Shown here: positions 14,556-14,671 of the stretch, in pieces
How the letters are laid out: each line of letters starts with the position of its first letter
Position numbering within the stretch: position 1 is the first letter of the stretch
NCBI GenBank assembly: GCA_015259125.1
Contig: JABZGR010000040.1
Location: forward strand, 1-14,671
Source of the DNA: Alloprevotella tannerae
GTDB taxonomy: Bacteria > Bacteroidota > Bacteroidia > Bacteroidales > Bacteroidaceae
Direction: 5' to 3'
Length of the DNA stretch: 14,671 bases
Program-made: the position numbers and the translations under genes
The notes under the pieces: model-generated
What the model saw: only the letters and a program-made list of their open reading frames with translations
What the model was told of the DNA's origin: nothing
Databases searched by the model: none

Positions 14556-14671
14556 TAATGTCTTTAAGGATAACGACGTCATAGAGTTTTGGGATAACTA
14601 CCAAGCATTAATATTAGGAGACCTTTGAAAAATGGTTCGGACAATAATTCTCTTCCTTTTCAGGATCATTT
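14542..14671 (+). pseudogene. Frame-shifted continuation of the ART-like domain
   Basis: In the +1 frame after the A6 run the sequence reads NGLGNNVFKDNDVIEFWDNYQ up to LILGDL and a TGA at 14626-14628, which continues the ART-like domain sensibly. Beyond a T3 run (14624-14626) the frame returns to that of segment D and reads LKNGSDNNSLPFQDH to the window edge. The last piece is short and uncertain. The gene continues outside the window. Confidence 0.45.

Overview
The window looks like a Bacteroidales chromosome segment. The reasons are a Bacteroidetes-type -7 promoter box (TAnnTTTG) at several places, a family of secreted zinc metalloproteases (DUF5117/DUF5118) and DUF1573 proteins common in that order, a long pyrophosphate-dependent phosphofructokinase, and a degenerate 'polyvalent' mobile-element protein of the type seen in Bacteroides and Prevotella elements. 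Palindromic intergenic repeats built on TGGTACAA and TTCACG...CGTGAA remind me of Porphyromonas, but I cannot prove a genus from the sequence.

Layout. Positions 1-120 hold a possible 3' end of an unknown gene, followed by a repeat-rich, gene-poor stretch (121-480) with one long palindrome and one terminator hairpin. From 7591 down to 481 six genes run on the minus strand in two tight groups: DUF1573 protein, mannose-1-phosphate guanylyltransferase and MutY (gaps of 5 bp and an 8-bp overlap); then, after about 110 bp, an RlmD-type rRNA methyltransferase, an unrecognised helical protein and the secreted metalloprotease (gaps of 19 and 10 bp). Divergent from these, ruvC and a small secreted protein overlap by 4 bp and end at a strong terminator (8928-8960).

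Positions 8961-9923 carry no convincing protein gene. They hold palindromic repeats and two near-identical minus-strand promoter-to-terminator units of roughly 65-70 nt, each with TTG-N20-TATCTTTG, a conserved 27-nt 5' part and a hairpin capped by a GUGA tetraloop. I interpret them as duplicated small RNA genes; this is the most interesting signal here. Next come the phosphofructokinase with its terminator (11583-11625) and a membrane-anchored GH25 lysozyme-like protein.

Six bases after the GH25 stop the housekeeping sequence ends. There is the 3' end of an IS66-family transposase (minus strand, about 12505-12795), fused at about 12787-12800 to plus-strand wreckage of a polyvalent protein. 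That wreck has HEYTH metallopeptidase, nuclease-like and ADP-ribosyltransferase-like parts, broken by two in-frame stops and at least two frame changes, and runs off the right end.

Functionally the housekeeping part covers DNA repair (mutY, ruvC), nucleotide-sugar supply (GDP-mannose), rRNA modification, glycolysis using pyrophosphate, and envelope or secreted functions. The groupings reflect co-transcription rather than one pathway.
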